A stretch of 64,000 bases of DNA from Lumbricus terrestris (lineage: Eukaryota > Annelida > Clitellata > Crassiclitellata > Lumbricidae). Shown here piece by piece: positions 28,007 through 42,900 of the stretch. Within the stretch, counting starts at the first letter, position 1. Each line of letters begins with the position of its first letter. A program made the position numbers and the translations under genes. Below the pieces are notes generated by a model that ran no database searches, was not told the DNA's origin, and worked only from the letters and a program-made list of their open reading frames with translations. The stretch spans positions 33,356,956-33,420,955 of the forward strand of contig OX457037.1 of assembly GCA_949752735.1 (NCBI GenBank), given 5' to 3'.

Positions 28007-31000
28007 ATGGCTAGCAACAGATGCTGCCTACCCTGATTAGGAGTACCGGATGGGTAGTGATTTGGTCTGACGGAAGGCGCACCATCTTCAGCAATCACAG
28101 TCACGTAATACTCGTTCTTTGTCTCACGGTCGAACGACATGAGTGTGCGTATGACGCCTGAGTGACGGTTGATGCTGAATTTGTTGAAGTCCGTTCCGGC
28201 CTCTTTGATGCGGTAATAGATCTGCACATAAACAGTTAAAAGTGCGATCATCAACAGCCTCACCTTTGCTCAACAGTATTGTTGTCAGAATGAATTAATC
28301 CCATCAATACAATATCATAATTATCATGACATGGTAGTGAGCAGTTGACGGAATGCACGAAACATGTATAGCATGGATTTAATGAGATGCTGAGTTTTTT
28401 AATTTCTTAACAATGATGCTGTTGCCTTTGGGAGCACTTTCGCCGACCAGGAAACAGGAGATGAGTAGGGTTTTTCCAGAGATTCTGATTTTTATATTAT
28501 AATTAGGTGGTGGTGAAGATCCTGAGGGATCCTGTATACCTCGGGGCAAATAAAAATAATAAAATAATAGTAAAAATAATAATAAAATAATAATAATAAT
28601 AATGATAATGATGATGAAAATAATAATAATAATGATGATGATGATGATGATAATGATCATCATGATAATGATAATAATAATAATAATAATGAAAATAATA
28701 ATACACACCAACAAATAAATAAATACACATCAAATAAATACACACCAACAATGCTAACACTACAAAACGTACCTTTCGGTATTCCTGAAATTCATCTTTA
28801 TCCGTGGCTGTCACGGTGATGACCTCTGCTCCAGGTTCAAGGTTCTCTGCGACGCTGCCTGGATATCGACCGTTCTCATCGAGACCAATGAACTGCGGAA
28901 TCTCATCGTTCTCATCGATCAGATCAATGATCAGACGAGTGTCGTTGTGAAGAGAACTTGTCGCACGATTCTGACGACGAATTTCATTAACAGTTGGATG
29001 TAGATGTATTGCAAATTGCAGAAACAATAATGTCGCAACCATTCACGCTTAAAGTAAATACAAGCAGTGAAAATAGATTTAATGCGAAAGATATTTCTTT
29101 GAATTGCCTTTGGGTTCATAGTTAGGGGTTGTTTCATTTTAAAGACACTGTGAAATATCAAAGATCATTAGCGTCAGTATGTCACCCTCCTCCTTTATCC
29201 GGGCTTGGGACTGGCACTGACAGAGTGCAAACAGTGGCGGAATTTTGTGATTCATGATATGAATGATTCTGGATATAGTTGCACGGCAATAATCGGCAAT
29301 TGCTGCCTTGAGACTTTAACACATAATTAAAAATATAGGCATGGGCGGAGTTTGGTTTCCCAATATTTTCTCGTGCCAGCCCCAAAAAAGTTGATGACCT
29401 TTTTTAGTCGTCTAGTTAAAATCTCATGAAAGTTACTAAATACATATTTACTGGCCGAAAAAGTTGATGACTTTTTTAGTGATTTGGTTGAAAGTTCTTG
29501 GGGGAGGGCAAGCCTGAAAAGGATACCATTTACACGGTAAAAAACATGAATCTTGGACTTCTTGGGAGCCCCCCTTTGCCCCTGATAAACTCCGCTCATG
29601 AATATAGTTTTTTTTAAAAATGCAGGCAATCTATGATCACTCAGTTTACTGAATGAGTGATATCCTAACACCCGAGCGAGATCTGTTAAGGTAGTAATCC
29701 ACAGGAAATGTAAAGTATTATGGGGTATACGGAATCAACATCAAATAAAATTAACATCAAATATCTATAAGCGCATAATTTTATTTTAAAACTAAACATT
29801 CAAGCATGAAAGCTTTGACTCACCGCGGCTTTGATGGTGAGCACGTACTGAGGCAGCGCTTCAAAATCGAGCGTCCTATACGTGAGCAGAACCATCTCGT
29901 TGGTGACGTCATCAATACGGATGTAGAAACTCCGCGGCTGGCCGTTCTGCTCCGGAGTTTCACCCGGTTGAATCACGTAGTGAACGACGGAATCGGGAAC
30001 AGAGGAAGTTGCCTTCAGTCGCTTTATGATTGTGTTAACTGGTACGTTCTCGCTGATGCGCACTGGTATGAGCGCGTAGTCCTCAGCCCACTGTGGATAG
30101 GCGTTGCTCAGCTCGGTTATCTCGATCTCAATGCGTGCGGACGTGCTCTGTGGAGGCATGCCTTTATCACGGGCTTCAACCTCAACAAGAACTTGGTTCC
30201 TCTATAAAAAAGATACCTCAGTCTGTAAAAATTAAGTCCATGTAAAAAGCTCGCTCACTTGAAAATACACCCTGAAACTTTGTCAAATAGTCCTCGAAAC
30301 AGTATTACAAGAACTTGTGGTTGAATCTAAAATGAGTGCATAGTACACCTAGAAATCGTCTAATTGCAAATCATTAAGAGGATCCTAACGATGCTAGAAA
30401 CAAATCAGGAGCATACAAAGAGAATTCAGATTCACAGCCAGAGAGCCATTCACAATAAATGCCTAAATTAACCTACCCAGCAGCTGATCATTGGAAACAC
30501 TGTTGCATATATCTTAGTGAAAACATAACTAACAATAAATACATTCACCATACAAAAAATAACAGTATGCTTCCCATCAAGTATGGTAACTGATATCAAA
30601 AGAGGATAACAGTGTGTCACCTGTGAAGGATATTAACAGTCACTATCCTCTTGATCATTGATCAATGTTTTGCATGCTTTCCACTGGCAATTCCCCTTTC
30701 TAAGACCACCATAATTTAGTATGTAATTATTGGGTGTCCATATTTAGCAGGATTCTTTCTTCCTGTTTTGTAGCTGAAATGTAATTATACATAATGATAC
30801 ATTGTAATACATTGTGGGGTGCGGTGGTATAGTGGGTGGGTATGCTCGTTGCCTTGCAGCCAGAGGGTTGCAAGTTTGAATCCACCTCAAGTCGCCGTGT
30901 AGGGACCTTGGGCAAGTCCTTCACTCGCAATTGCTCAGCCCTTCAGCGTAAACTCCGATGCAGTGTCCGTGCTGTAATCAGGAGCGCCTCTGATTAGATG

Positions 31001-34000
31001 GCTTGAAGGGGCGCCATAGCAAGTGCACACACACATACATAGACCCGATGAGTATATTTGATTCAATAGCAAAATAAACCATCTGATTGACTGATTGAAG
31101 TACCCCAGACATAGATCTTGCAATCGTGATCCATCCAGTGTACTGGTTGACCGAGAAGAATCCAGACGGGTCATCCCGAAGGAAGTATTCCACCTTTCCG
31201 TTGTCTCCAGCATCCCTATCCGTCGCGTAGACCTGCTTAACGCGTTTTCCCGCCACGCTCCTTTCCTCTATGCTGGCAGTGTAGTGCGGAAGGTTGAACA
31301 CCGGAGGATTGTCGTTCTTGTCGCCGATTTTAATTCGGAAAGTGCAGAACCCTGCGAGCCTCTGGTTGCCCTGATCCTCTGCCTTCACTGTGACGCCGTA
31401 ATCCGTGACACCGATCTGCGCCTCACGATCGAAGACATTTGCCGTTCTTATGATCCCCGTGACAGGATCGATGTCGAATCTGTCGCTAGTTTGATCGCTG
31501 GACTTCACTAATGAGTAGGTCACATTGGCATTTGATCCCGTGTCCAAATCAACAGCCTTTACCTAAGCAACAACAAAAAAGAATAGTCATTGTAATAGTG
31601 GGAAGCGGTGGCATGGTGGTACGTTTGGTGCCATGTTACCGGATGGTAACAGGTTCGAATCCATAATTGTCTCCTTTGCTCCTATGTTAAGGGAGCTCAC
31701 CACGCCGGATTCACGACCCGGCTGAGACATCTTAGTCTAATAAATGATGAGTAATGAGATCAGACAAAAGACGACAGGCATTAAAGTCTGATCAACTCAT
31801 CGTGTGACACTCCCATGTGGAGAAGGTGACAAATTAATTATTGTAATGAGATGTAATGTAATTATAATTATTAATTTCTATAGCTGCTATGGCTGTGAGT
31901 GATGCTATAGTATAGCATCACTCACATTGTCTCACAGCCATGTCCAATCAGCAGCGCTCCAAGTGCGAGAACCTTGAAAAAAAATTTCTTAAGAAGAGAG
32001 ATGTATATAGATAGTGATAAAAAAGAGTCCCACATAGAGTGCAGGGAAGGGAATTCCAAAAGGATGAACGCCCAATGACAGCAATTGTTACAAATGAATT
32101 AGAATAACTATGGTAGTTAATCGAGCGGTAGGATTGTATTACGCACTCAAAGTGTTAGTGCAAGTGCTTCAGTGCCAAAGTATCCAAAGCAGATGTAGAC
32201 TGAAGAAAGTGCTATCTTAAAAGCACTCTCAAATTGTTATCAATAGACAAATTGTAATATGTACAAAAGATAATTCAAAGCAGTGAAGTATTCAGTCATA
32301 GTCATGACCAGATTTAACAGACACCAATCCGAGACGAGATCCTCTGGACTGCGGTGATCACAGGTCTTCAGGAAGCAACACCACCATGCACACCATACAT
32401 TTGTTCGAACATATGTTACATCCTAATAGAGTTATAAACATGTATATTCTTCAAATATCCTTGTCACAATATTTTGTGTAACTGAAAAATTGGTCACCTT
32501 ATCTTACAGCCGTGCTTCGTGATATGATTGTGAATGGCGATGTGATAGGTCAGACGTATCACATTAACACGAAAACATAATGTTGCGAATATATATGCAT
32601 CAGCTCTGTCACAGGACACCTCTTGGGTGGCCTGTGTCTGTCAAAAGCCAGGATAAAAGAGGAGGATTCTGCATTGGGCTTGCAACCCACCCAGGTAAAA
32701 CACCTTACACAACAGAAGCGACACAGAAACTGTGTTTCCCGATGTACAACTCTGCACGGGAATGACTAACGCATAAGGTCTATTCATCCTTACACAACAT
32801 ACCTTTAAAGTACGCGTCAACTCCAGCAATTCTAGGAACACTTATATTCGTCAGTGACTAACAGCAAACATCATTAGATGTGGCTTGCAGCTAATTACGC
32901 TTTAAAAACTGTTGTCAATAGATTATTTCTGCAGTGGCTCAAAGCCACTGTTTGCCACGGCATTAAAAGTTATTCATGGCTGAAAAGGAACATAAAGTTC
33001 ATCCGCAGGCAAATGAGATTTTTATCAATCACACGACGCTGTCGATTTTGATGTGAAAGACCACATGCAGCTATGATATATTGACAATTTGAAAGGAAAA
33101 AGAAAAGATGACTTTAATGAAGAGCACTGACATAACATATCATAACATAATAACATAACATAGCATAACATATCAGAACATATCATAACATAACATATCA
33201 TAGCATCATAACCTAACATCATAACACAATATAACATAGCATAGCATAACATAACATCAAATAATATAACTTATAAGGGTTGAAGTGGTTCAGAGGACAC
33301 TGGGTCTTTTTTAGAACTACTAATCCAAATGAAAGTCCAAAGTTATGAGATGAAATTTAAAAAGATGTCCATGCGATTGAAAGACCTGTGGATGGAGGAG
33401 GATATAAAAGCAGCAATGTCATTCCATGTGGATCAACTGGAAAGATAAAGCTCAGCAATGTACAATTTGCACCTATGACCCTGAGTTGCTTTCCTTGGTG
33501 CTAATTCAAGTACTTCTCCCAGCGTAGTGCTTGCTTTCCAGTGATGATCTTATTTATGCTTCAATTACATCTCTTCTGCTCCTCCATCTCTCCAGTGTTG
33601 TTAGACCTCACACCTTTTCAACATAGTTCAAATCTTTGCAACCCCAAATCATCTTTGCAGCTCTTCTTTGCACTTTTTCCAGTTGATCTCGTTTAGTTAT
33701 GATATGTTATGTCATGGTATGTTATGCTACGATATGTTATGTTATGATATGTTATGGTATGTTATGTTACGCTATGTTATGATATGTTATGATATGTTAT
33801 GTTATGATAAGTTATGTTATGATATGTTAAGTTACACCATGTTACGTTATGATATACTATGTTATGATTTGTTACGTTATGATATGTTATGTCATGTCAG
33901 TGGCGTAGGCAAGGGGGGGTTTCGGGGGTTAAAACCCCCCCATTGGCTCTGGAAAAAGGTTTTTTTAAGGTTATTTTTCAATTTAAGTAAGAAAAATAGC

Positions 34001-37000
34001 AAAAAAAAGGGTTTCCGGCCATAAACCCCCCCCATGAAAAATTCCTGGCTACGCCACTGTGTCATGTTATGTTATGATATGTTATGTTATGCCTTGTTAT
34101 TCTATGATATGTTAATGTCTACAAGCGTGCAACGTCATACCTGGATCACCATTGTTCCAACATTTTCCCTTTCCATCACAACCGGATTGAAGTGAGAACA
34201 GTCGACAAACTTTGGAGCGTTGTTGTTGATGTCCTTCAATTCGATGCTGATCAGTCCGTTGCTACGGCGACTCGTTGTTCCACCGCAACAGCCACCGTTG
34301 TCCACAGCGGTGACGTTGATCCTGTACGACACCTGCGACTTATCCAAATGGTCAACGAGGGTCAGGATACCTGACTTGGGTTCGATGCTAAATGGTCCAC
34401 TCAAGAGACGCCCACCTAAATACGTAAAAACAAATAACTAGCTATAGGTCCGATACTGGTATATGAAATGTCTACCATACACACCATGTGTGGAGCATGG
34501 TGGTGTAGGGATATGTGAAAAGACCCTGGAATCAGTGGCCACATCAGACACTCAATCAGTCAGCCAGTCACTCAGCTGGCCTTAATTTCAGCTTGGCACT
34601 ATTGACAGCTAGATAAAAATATCTCTCAGTCAGTGGCATTTATTATGACGATTTATATAGCGCCCCTTCAAGATCTCTACTCATGGACTGGTAGTCCTTT
34701 TAAAAAATCTTTTTCATTTAATAATTAATTGTCAATTATAATTATAAAGTACATTGATAATTATCAATGTAGGGCCTACTTTAGATTTAGGTTGAGATCA
34801 AGAAAATCTGCCAAATTCAGTTAAAATTCAGTTTATAAATTCTTAGTAGTCAAATACTTTGCAATTGCAAATAAGAAATTATTGATGAATATGAATTTGC
34901 ATTAAGAAATAACACAAGCGCATACCTGAAAAGGCGTAGATGATGCCGTCCCCATCCGGATCGTAGGCCTGTACGACGTGTATGACGGTGTTGAGCGGTG
35001 CATCCTCGCTCACCTGTATCACCTCCACCGGTTGAACGAACACCGGATCCTCATCGTTGACGTTGGTCACGCTGACACGCACCATTGCATAGCCACGGTG
35101 GGACGGCGTACCGTTGTCAGTGGCCACAATCGTAAAGTTGTAAGTGTGGTTCGGAACATTGTCGTAGTCCAGTCGTCTGTAGAAGTTTTGAAAAAAAATA
35201 CACCCAACCAGTGGCGTAGACAAGGGGGTTTCGGGGGTTAAACCCACCCATTGGCCTCGGGGAAAAAGTTTTTTTTAAAGATTATTTATCCACTTGAATA
35301 AGAAAAAACAAAACAATTGCTTGTAGTAACAATTGTTTTTCTTACTTTATTCCCTTTGTTACTTTATTTCCTTATTATTTACTGTAATACTGTTGGGTTG
35401 GTGTCAGAAAGGGCATCCGGCCAGGCCATAACCCCCCCAAAAAACCATAAAAAATTCCTGGCTACGCCACAGCACCCAATGCTTTTCGAATGGCGCTTAA
35501 AATGCATCATAATAAAATCCTCTGCTCGTTGAATTCGGTAAACCTCTCTGTAAATGTGTTGCTTCAGTAAAGTCATATGAAACGGCTGCATATAAACGTA
35601 TTTTGATTAATGTATACAAAATTAGAATAGTGATCAATCAATCAATCAATCACATAAATTTATATAGCACTCTTCAAGATCTCTACTCAGAGGCGCTCCC
35701 AACTCAGGCCTGGTCAAGAAGAAAGTGATGAAACAATGGTATTTATATATTTTTATTTATTTATTAGGGGCACTTGCATAGCGCCCCTTCAAGACCATCT
35801 ACTCAGAAGATAACCTCAATGAATATTACTATTTGAAGCACAAACTATAGCATCTGCATTTAATGAACAAGTCATCAATGGACAGTGCTTCAAAACCACA
35901 AGCCATAATGAGGTCAGTTCATAATGAGGCCAACCCATAGTGAGGCCAACCCATAAGAGGGTGGACATGCATCAGTCCACCCAGACAGAGAAAGAGAATA
36001 AAGTGAAGGAAAGGATATTTTAGTTAAGAGTCATGTGTGTACGAGCACTTGTTAAAGCGAGAAATTGAAATAGCGCCCTTCAAGATTACTACTCAGAAAA
36101 ACTCCCAGCTGCAGCGCGGACACTAAATTGGAGTTTCACGCCGAAGTGCGTGAGCAATTGCAAAAGATGGACTTGCTCAGGGTCCCTACATGACAGCTTG
36201 AGGTGGATTCAAACTCGCAACCAAGAGTTAGTTAAATTATGTTACAAATCCTCTATTACTAAGCTATTTCTTCGTTATCTTTTGCATTCCTGGAATTGTA
36301 TGAACTGGCTGTATGCATTATTGTGTCTTTACTAATCTAATCTAACCTAATAAAGCATTTGTAAAGCGCTTCTCACAGCAGAGCTATTCAGAAGTGCTCT
36401 CAGCGTGACGGGCCCATGAAAAGAGAAATCTTTAAGCAGCGAAAAGATGCAGGTGAATTTCCTACAAGAATCCTGCCACGAATTTCAGAAGGAAAGTGAT
36501 TCTACTTTACTATAGACTAGGCAGTAATATTAGCGTGAATCTACATCCCTTCTGGGTCTAACCCTTGTTAGCCGCAAACAATGTCAATTACTATGTTCAC
36601 TGTCGTAATTGTATGATGTTGGTTGAGGAAATTGAAGCGAATTGAAAAAATTGAACATCTCAATGTTGCACGTACTTTGCGGTTTTGACGTATCCAATAT
36701 TATTCAGCGTCTGAACCATGAAGCTGTTGTCATTGACGCTGTATGTCAACTGGGAATTGGTAACTGAATCCAGATCAGTTGCTGTAACTGAAGGATGACA
36801 GCAACAGGTATTAAATAATGATGATGATGATGATGATGATGAAAAATAAATTTAAAATAATAATAGTAATAAGAGCAAGCATGTGGATTTCTACTGCTCG
36901 TGTTTTACTCTCTTGTCTGCGGCCAGTAATTAAGAATTTTCCAGTGGTAGCAGATGCTCAACTCTATCATTATGAACTCACCAAAACTTCACCTCTTTGT

Positions 37001-38949
37001 ATAATCCCCACAGGTATTTGACTCGAAACTAAAAGCACTGTTTTTCACAGATTCTATACTGATTCTTCCACTTCCCCTACTATACCCAAGGCATTTCAAC
37101 TCTAAACATCATCCACCATAGCCATCTGTCTAACTCCTCGCCTGAGTCTCCGGATCATGACCCCTGCCTATCGAATTTTTTGATTGAGCGCCTGCCTATA
37201 AGCTGGTTCCCGCAACTTAGCCTTTGTGGGCAGTGTAGAAATTCCGAGTTTTGATCATGATTATGATCACGGATTTGACTTTGTTTGGAACAATAAAAAA
37301 TAATGCTGAGGAATTGTGAGAAATTACATTGAGCTGCATTTAATTGCAACTGTAATCACCAGTATAGGCGTAGGAGGCGGGGGTCCAGAGGGGGCAAATT
37401 CCCCCCAAATATCGGGCAAATGTGTTTTTCGGGCAAAGGAGGCATGAGTGGAAAAGCCTTTTTTCGAACATTTTTCGGGCAAACACAAACGGCAGGATTT
37501 TTCGGGCCAAAAATTTGCTGATGACAAAAAATGTCATCAGATTTTTTCGGGTAAGAAAACCGGAACATTTTCGAATTTTTGGATGGATGAATAAAAAAAA
37601 GGTCAACAGATTTTTTGGCTGAGAACATCGGGATTTTCCCCCCAAAATTTAAAAAAAATTCTTAAGTTTCCTTTTCGGGCAAAAGTTTAATCTTTGCCCC
37701 CACTTCCGAAATGTCCCTACGCCTATGAATTCACCAGCACCATAAGAAAATCGACCACAGCCATCAAGGTGCCTAATCATAGATGCCACAATGTAGCTAC
37801 TGCAAAGCAATATGCGATCAATCATTTAATGAATGTTCATTTGCTGAACCCATTCCTCCCCACCGTTGAGGCCACAGCCTTACTCAATGAGGCCATCACT
37901 GAATGATCGAATAATCCCCGGGGAGGGGGCCACTTAGGAAGGAAATCATTCTTAACAAGGATGCTTTATCTTATTTAAATGTCATGTCATGAAAATCAAA
38001 GTGCTGTATAAATAGTTGGTCATCATAAGAACATACTCATATTTGATTTAGGATTATGTGCGTTATTTTAAAACATCTGACTTTTGATTGGCTCTATAGA
38101 TGATGTATTTTGGTATGTACGCCAAAATGTGGATTTGGTCAATTGGTCAATTACAGAATATTCTCAACTTACATCAATGCTAGTCAACGCTATAGCGTCT
38201 TGAAATAGATCTAAACGTTGACATATCTCTTGACCAATTTCAAACATGACAGTACTGACAAACCAACTATAACCACACCTGTTTAAAGGTTACTCATTTT
38301 AACATTGATAATACGTCATTTCAAACCCTTTTTTTTATCTCTAATGCTACCACAACTCTTATCCATTCCTTTGTTCCCATCCGCCACACTTTCTACACTG
38401 AGCAGTTGAGGTGCTTGAAGCGAGTCCTGTGCATGGCTGTGCATATTATTGGTCATATCCAAAAATTTGACCATGTCATCATCATCATCATTGGCGAGCC
38501 CCTCTCTGGAGCGTAGCCGTTTCCACCGTTCGTTGCCACAAGGCCCTGTCCTGTGCTCGTCTCCATGCCGTGTTATATAACTACAGATCAGCTTCCGTTC
38601 ACAGACAGCGTACAGGTCGGAAGCAATGCGAACATGTTATATGTTTTATGTTATATGTCACCAATGATATTTTATATATATATGCAAGATGTCCTGCATT
38701 GGCTATCTCTCCGGCAGCGAATAATACACCGGATCTCTGCTCTGGTGTGGTGATGCCTCCTAGGTGTCACTTCTGCATACTCTGTCTCTCTACTTTCGGT
38801 GTTAAGGGATGTTGTGCTCTCCACTCTTCCACAGAGGGTGAACTTCTTGTTCCCCGGGCATGAACTGCTCTTAGACAACACCATGGTCTCTCTCTCTCTC
38901 CCTCCCTCCCTCCCTCCCCCTCCCTTCCTCCCTCCCTCCCTCCCTCTCT

Positions 38950-39012
<63 letters not shown>

Positions 39013-39312
39013 ATTGGCCCCCATGGTATGGAATGGGCTTCCAATTGGCTCCCAATGTCTTCATGCCATATGCCAAGTGTTTACTTAGATGCATTTTATT
39101 GCAGCCTTAGAACCGTCCTTTTCAGCCGAGGTTGGGTCGGGAGCGCTCCTGAGTAGAACCTTGAAGGGCCAGTATATAAATTTCCGAAATGAATGAATAA
39201 AGAAAACTCTTTGGCAAAAGGCACATTTCACACAACTTGTAAACAGCTAAAATGTCGTAAACAACTCTAATTGCATCAACTACATATCTGCAATTACCAT
39301 CGACACTAACCG

Positions 39313-39375
<63 letters not shown>

Positions 39376-39922
39376 TCTGTGCATATATATACATATATAT
39401 ATGCATCTGTGCATGCATGTATATGTATAATTTACATTTATATCATTTATGAATAGTTACAATATACATATTCATATATTATATAGCACATGTACAAATG
39501 TACATATACATTTATATGTACATATATAATATATATATACCTGGTACATAAATAATGTGTATACCATGCCTTATGATTCTGGTGGGAGTTCCACGTATGT
39601 TTTAATATAGGAGCAACGCATGATATAGCGTGAGACTGGAGTTAGGACGACTGTCTGTCACGTATAATGTCTGTCACGTTCCAGTCACGTCTCAACGTTG
39701 TTTTCCGTCTCGTATTACGGATGACATTTGATTCGTTTCGAACGAGGAGTGGTATACGTCGTTTTAAGACTTGTTGTTTCTCGTCGTTTTAGCTGGATGA
39801 TATTTGTCAGCGCCGCATCTCCTTGCAACGGTGTCGCATGTGAACAACTGAATAGGATATTGTTTCTATATTAGACCTGGGTTTCATGCTGGCTCTCTCT
39901 CTAGACATAGTTGCGTGAATAT

Positions 39923-39956
<34 letters not shown>

Positions 39957-42900
39957 TATAATTTTTATATATATATATTGCAGTATGAAAAATATGCATA
40001 CATATATTTAATATACATTGTATAATTGCATATGTATATATATATATGGATATATTCCATGCTACACTAGCCACATGGTGAGATTGCTGCACAGAGAACA
40101 TCAGAGCACCAATAGTCACTTCCCTACTACCTCACCACAACTACTAACTCTTAATGCACGTTAGATTAAAACAGTGACCGAAATTATACCTTGAATTATG
40201 TCTGTTCCTATGGCAACCGTTTCAGCAATTCCCTGAACAATGTACTGCGACAAGGGAAATGTCGGAAAGTTGTCGTTCATGTCAACCAGATTGATGATTA
40301 GCTGGAAAAGAAACGGATGACAGATGAAAGCATATATATAAATTATATACATATTATATATATAATTATATATATATATATAAATTATATATTATATATA
40401 TATAATATATATATATAAATTACATATATTTAAATTACATATATAAATTATATATATATATATAGTATATATAATATATACATTATACATAATATATATA
40501 TAGTAAAGGCAAATTCAAAAGGGATTGGTATCTGTCAGCATCGTCACCACCAGCCTTCGTATCAACAACTCGTCACTGTTGACAACGTACTGTCCAATAT
40601 TATTCATCTTATCATCCTCAGCATCGAAATTTCCATTATGTAGCTCTAGCATGTAAATTCAAAGCGATGAATCAAAGACGTCTGCTTGGTTCAGCTTGGC
40701 CGAATAACCAGCTACTCTTACAGCTCATATCGCATGCAGGTCTACAAGTAAGTAAGTAAGAATATACATAAAGAAGAGCATTAACAGAATCTCATAAATG
40801 TACATTACTGTCGATCTGACATGAGGAATCAAAGGCAACTCCATACTGGACCACGGTACTCGAAAAACATTTAACAACTGGTAAAAGTTACCAGTAATTA
40901 AATGTCCCTTGACTAATGACAGCGACAATTCATTGTTCAAGAATTCAGGACCTTTCAGTCTGAAAATTTTAAAAAATCTTGAATTTGTGGCCTGTTTTAC
41001 AATTTGTAGAATTTTTTTAACAATATGTGGGTTATAATTACTGGACCTTTTTACATTGACAGCAGATCTTCTGCAATATAAAAAGCAATAAAATGCAAGC
41101 AGCTGCAGCAATTATGTGATAATGTCACAATTTGTCTTTGAGACATTGGTGGCTACTCATTCTACTGACTGACTGACTGACTGACTGACTGACTGACTGA
41201 CTGACTGACTGACTGACTGACTCACTGACTGACTCACTGACTGACTCACTGACTGACTGACACTCATAGCCAAATCCTCAACCATATTCAAAGTTCAAGA
41301 CCCTACTGATTGAATATTCAGTTTAACACTTTTGTGTGCATGTCAGATATCTTCACAGTTGAGTGATTGATTATTGATTGGTTGATTGATCAACTAACAT
41401 CTACTTATTTAAAAAGTTGAAAAGTAAAGAAATAATAGAAATTTTGCGTAGTTTTAAAATTCATCAAAATTTGTAGGATATAAGAATTTTTTAATTCGGA
41501 AATGTAGATTTTAGAACACCATGGCAGCGGTAATCTATAGTACACTGCGTTTGTTTATTAGTGAATGAGTTCCTAGGGCTTTCCACGTGAACAGCTATAT
41601 TACCAAAGGCATATCAAATTACCAATGCAGCGACGTAAAATTATTAATGCTGCTAGATCAAATTTCCAATATAGAGAAGATGAAGTTAATCAAATGACAG
41701 ACACAGAGCCAATTAAATGATCTGGAAGATGTATAGATTTATTGGATGGTCCCCAGAAGTAGCAAAAGGTTCCCACTGCTGCGTGTGTACCATGGATTTA
41801 TTCGTCCACAAGAAGGCATTTAACAACTTTTGTGATTATCCGAAATGGAGTTCGTAAGTTATTTATGCCTACGACGTCGAGTACATGACCTCAGAGGACA
41901 GAGGTCATCCATGTGATGTCGATAATAATAACAAAGACAATATTTCTATTGTGATGAAGCAACAGCAACAGCATGACACAATAAATGACAGCCTTTATTG
42001 CCCCATTACACAATCTGAGTAAAACTGTAATGGGTCTGTTAATTGGAAATCTGTATCAAATGTCTTTGCTTCTTCCATACAAGCAGTAATCTCACACTGT
42101 AAATTCAGCTGATGATACTGGACAAGCGATAATGAGGCTGAGGAGTCATTCAATGTTTCCACTTCAGGGAATGATGACTATAGGTTTTTCACAACTTCCG
42201 AATGGTTCACACATGCGGAATGCATTTAGTTGAGTGATAGAACATTGTACTATATTTTTACATAACTAAAGCCAGATAAAATTATTGTTGATTCATATTT
42301 AAGAATGGTTCACACATGCGGAATGCATTTAGTTGAGTGATAGAACATTGTACTATATTTTTACATAGCTAAAGTCAGATAAAGTGATTGCTGCTTCATA
42401 TTTAAGAATGGTTCACACATGCGGAATGCATTTAGTTGAGTGACAGAACATTGTACTATATCTTTTACATAACTAAAGCCAGATAAAATTATTGTTGATT
42501 CATATTTAAGAATGGTTCACACATGTGGAATGCATTTAGGTGAGTGATAGAACATTGTACTGTACTTCTTATAAAACTAAAGACAGATAAAATGATTTCT
42601 GGTTCATATTTAAGAATGGTTCACACATGTGGAATGCATTTATGTCAGTGATAGAACATTGTACTATATTTTTACATAGGTAAGCCAGAAAAAATGATTG
42701 CTGGTTCATATTTAAGAATGGTCCACACATGTATGCGGAATGCATTTAGGTGAGTGATAGAACATTGTACTATATTTTTACATAGCTAAAGTCAGATAAA
42801 ATGATTGCTGGTTCATATTCAAGAAAAGCCGCCATGCAATGATGTTTGGGGGAATTTCAGCGGTAGATAGGGCTGCCAACCGTCCCGGATTCGCCGGGAC

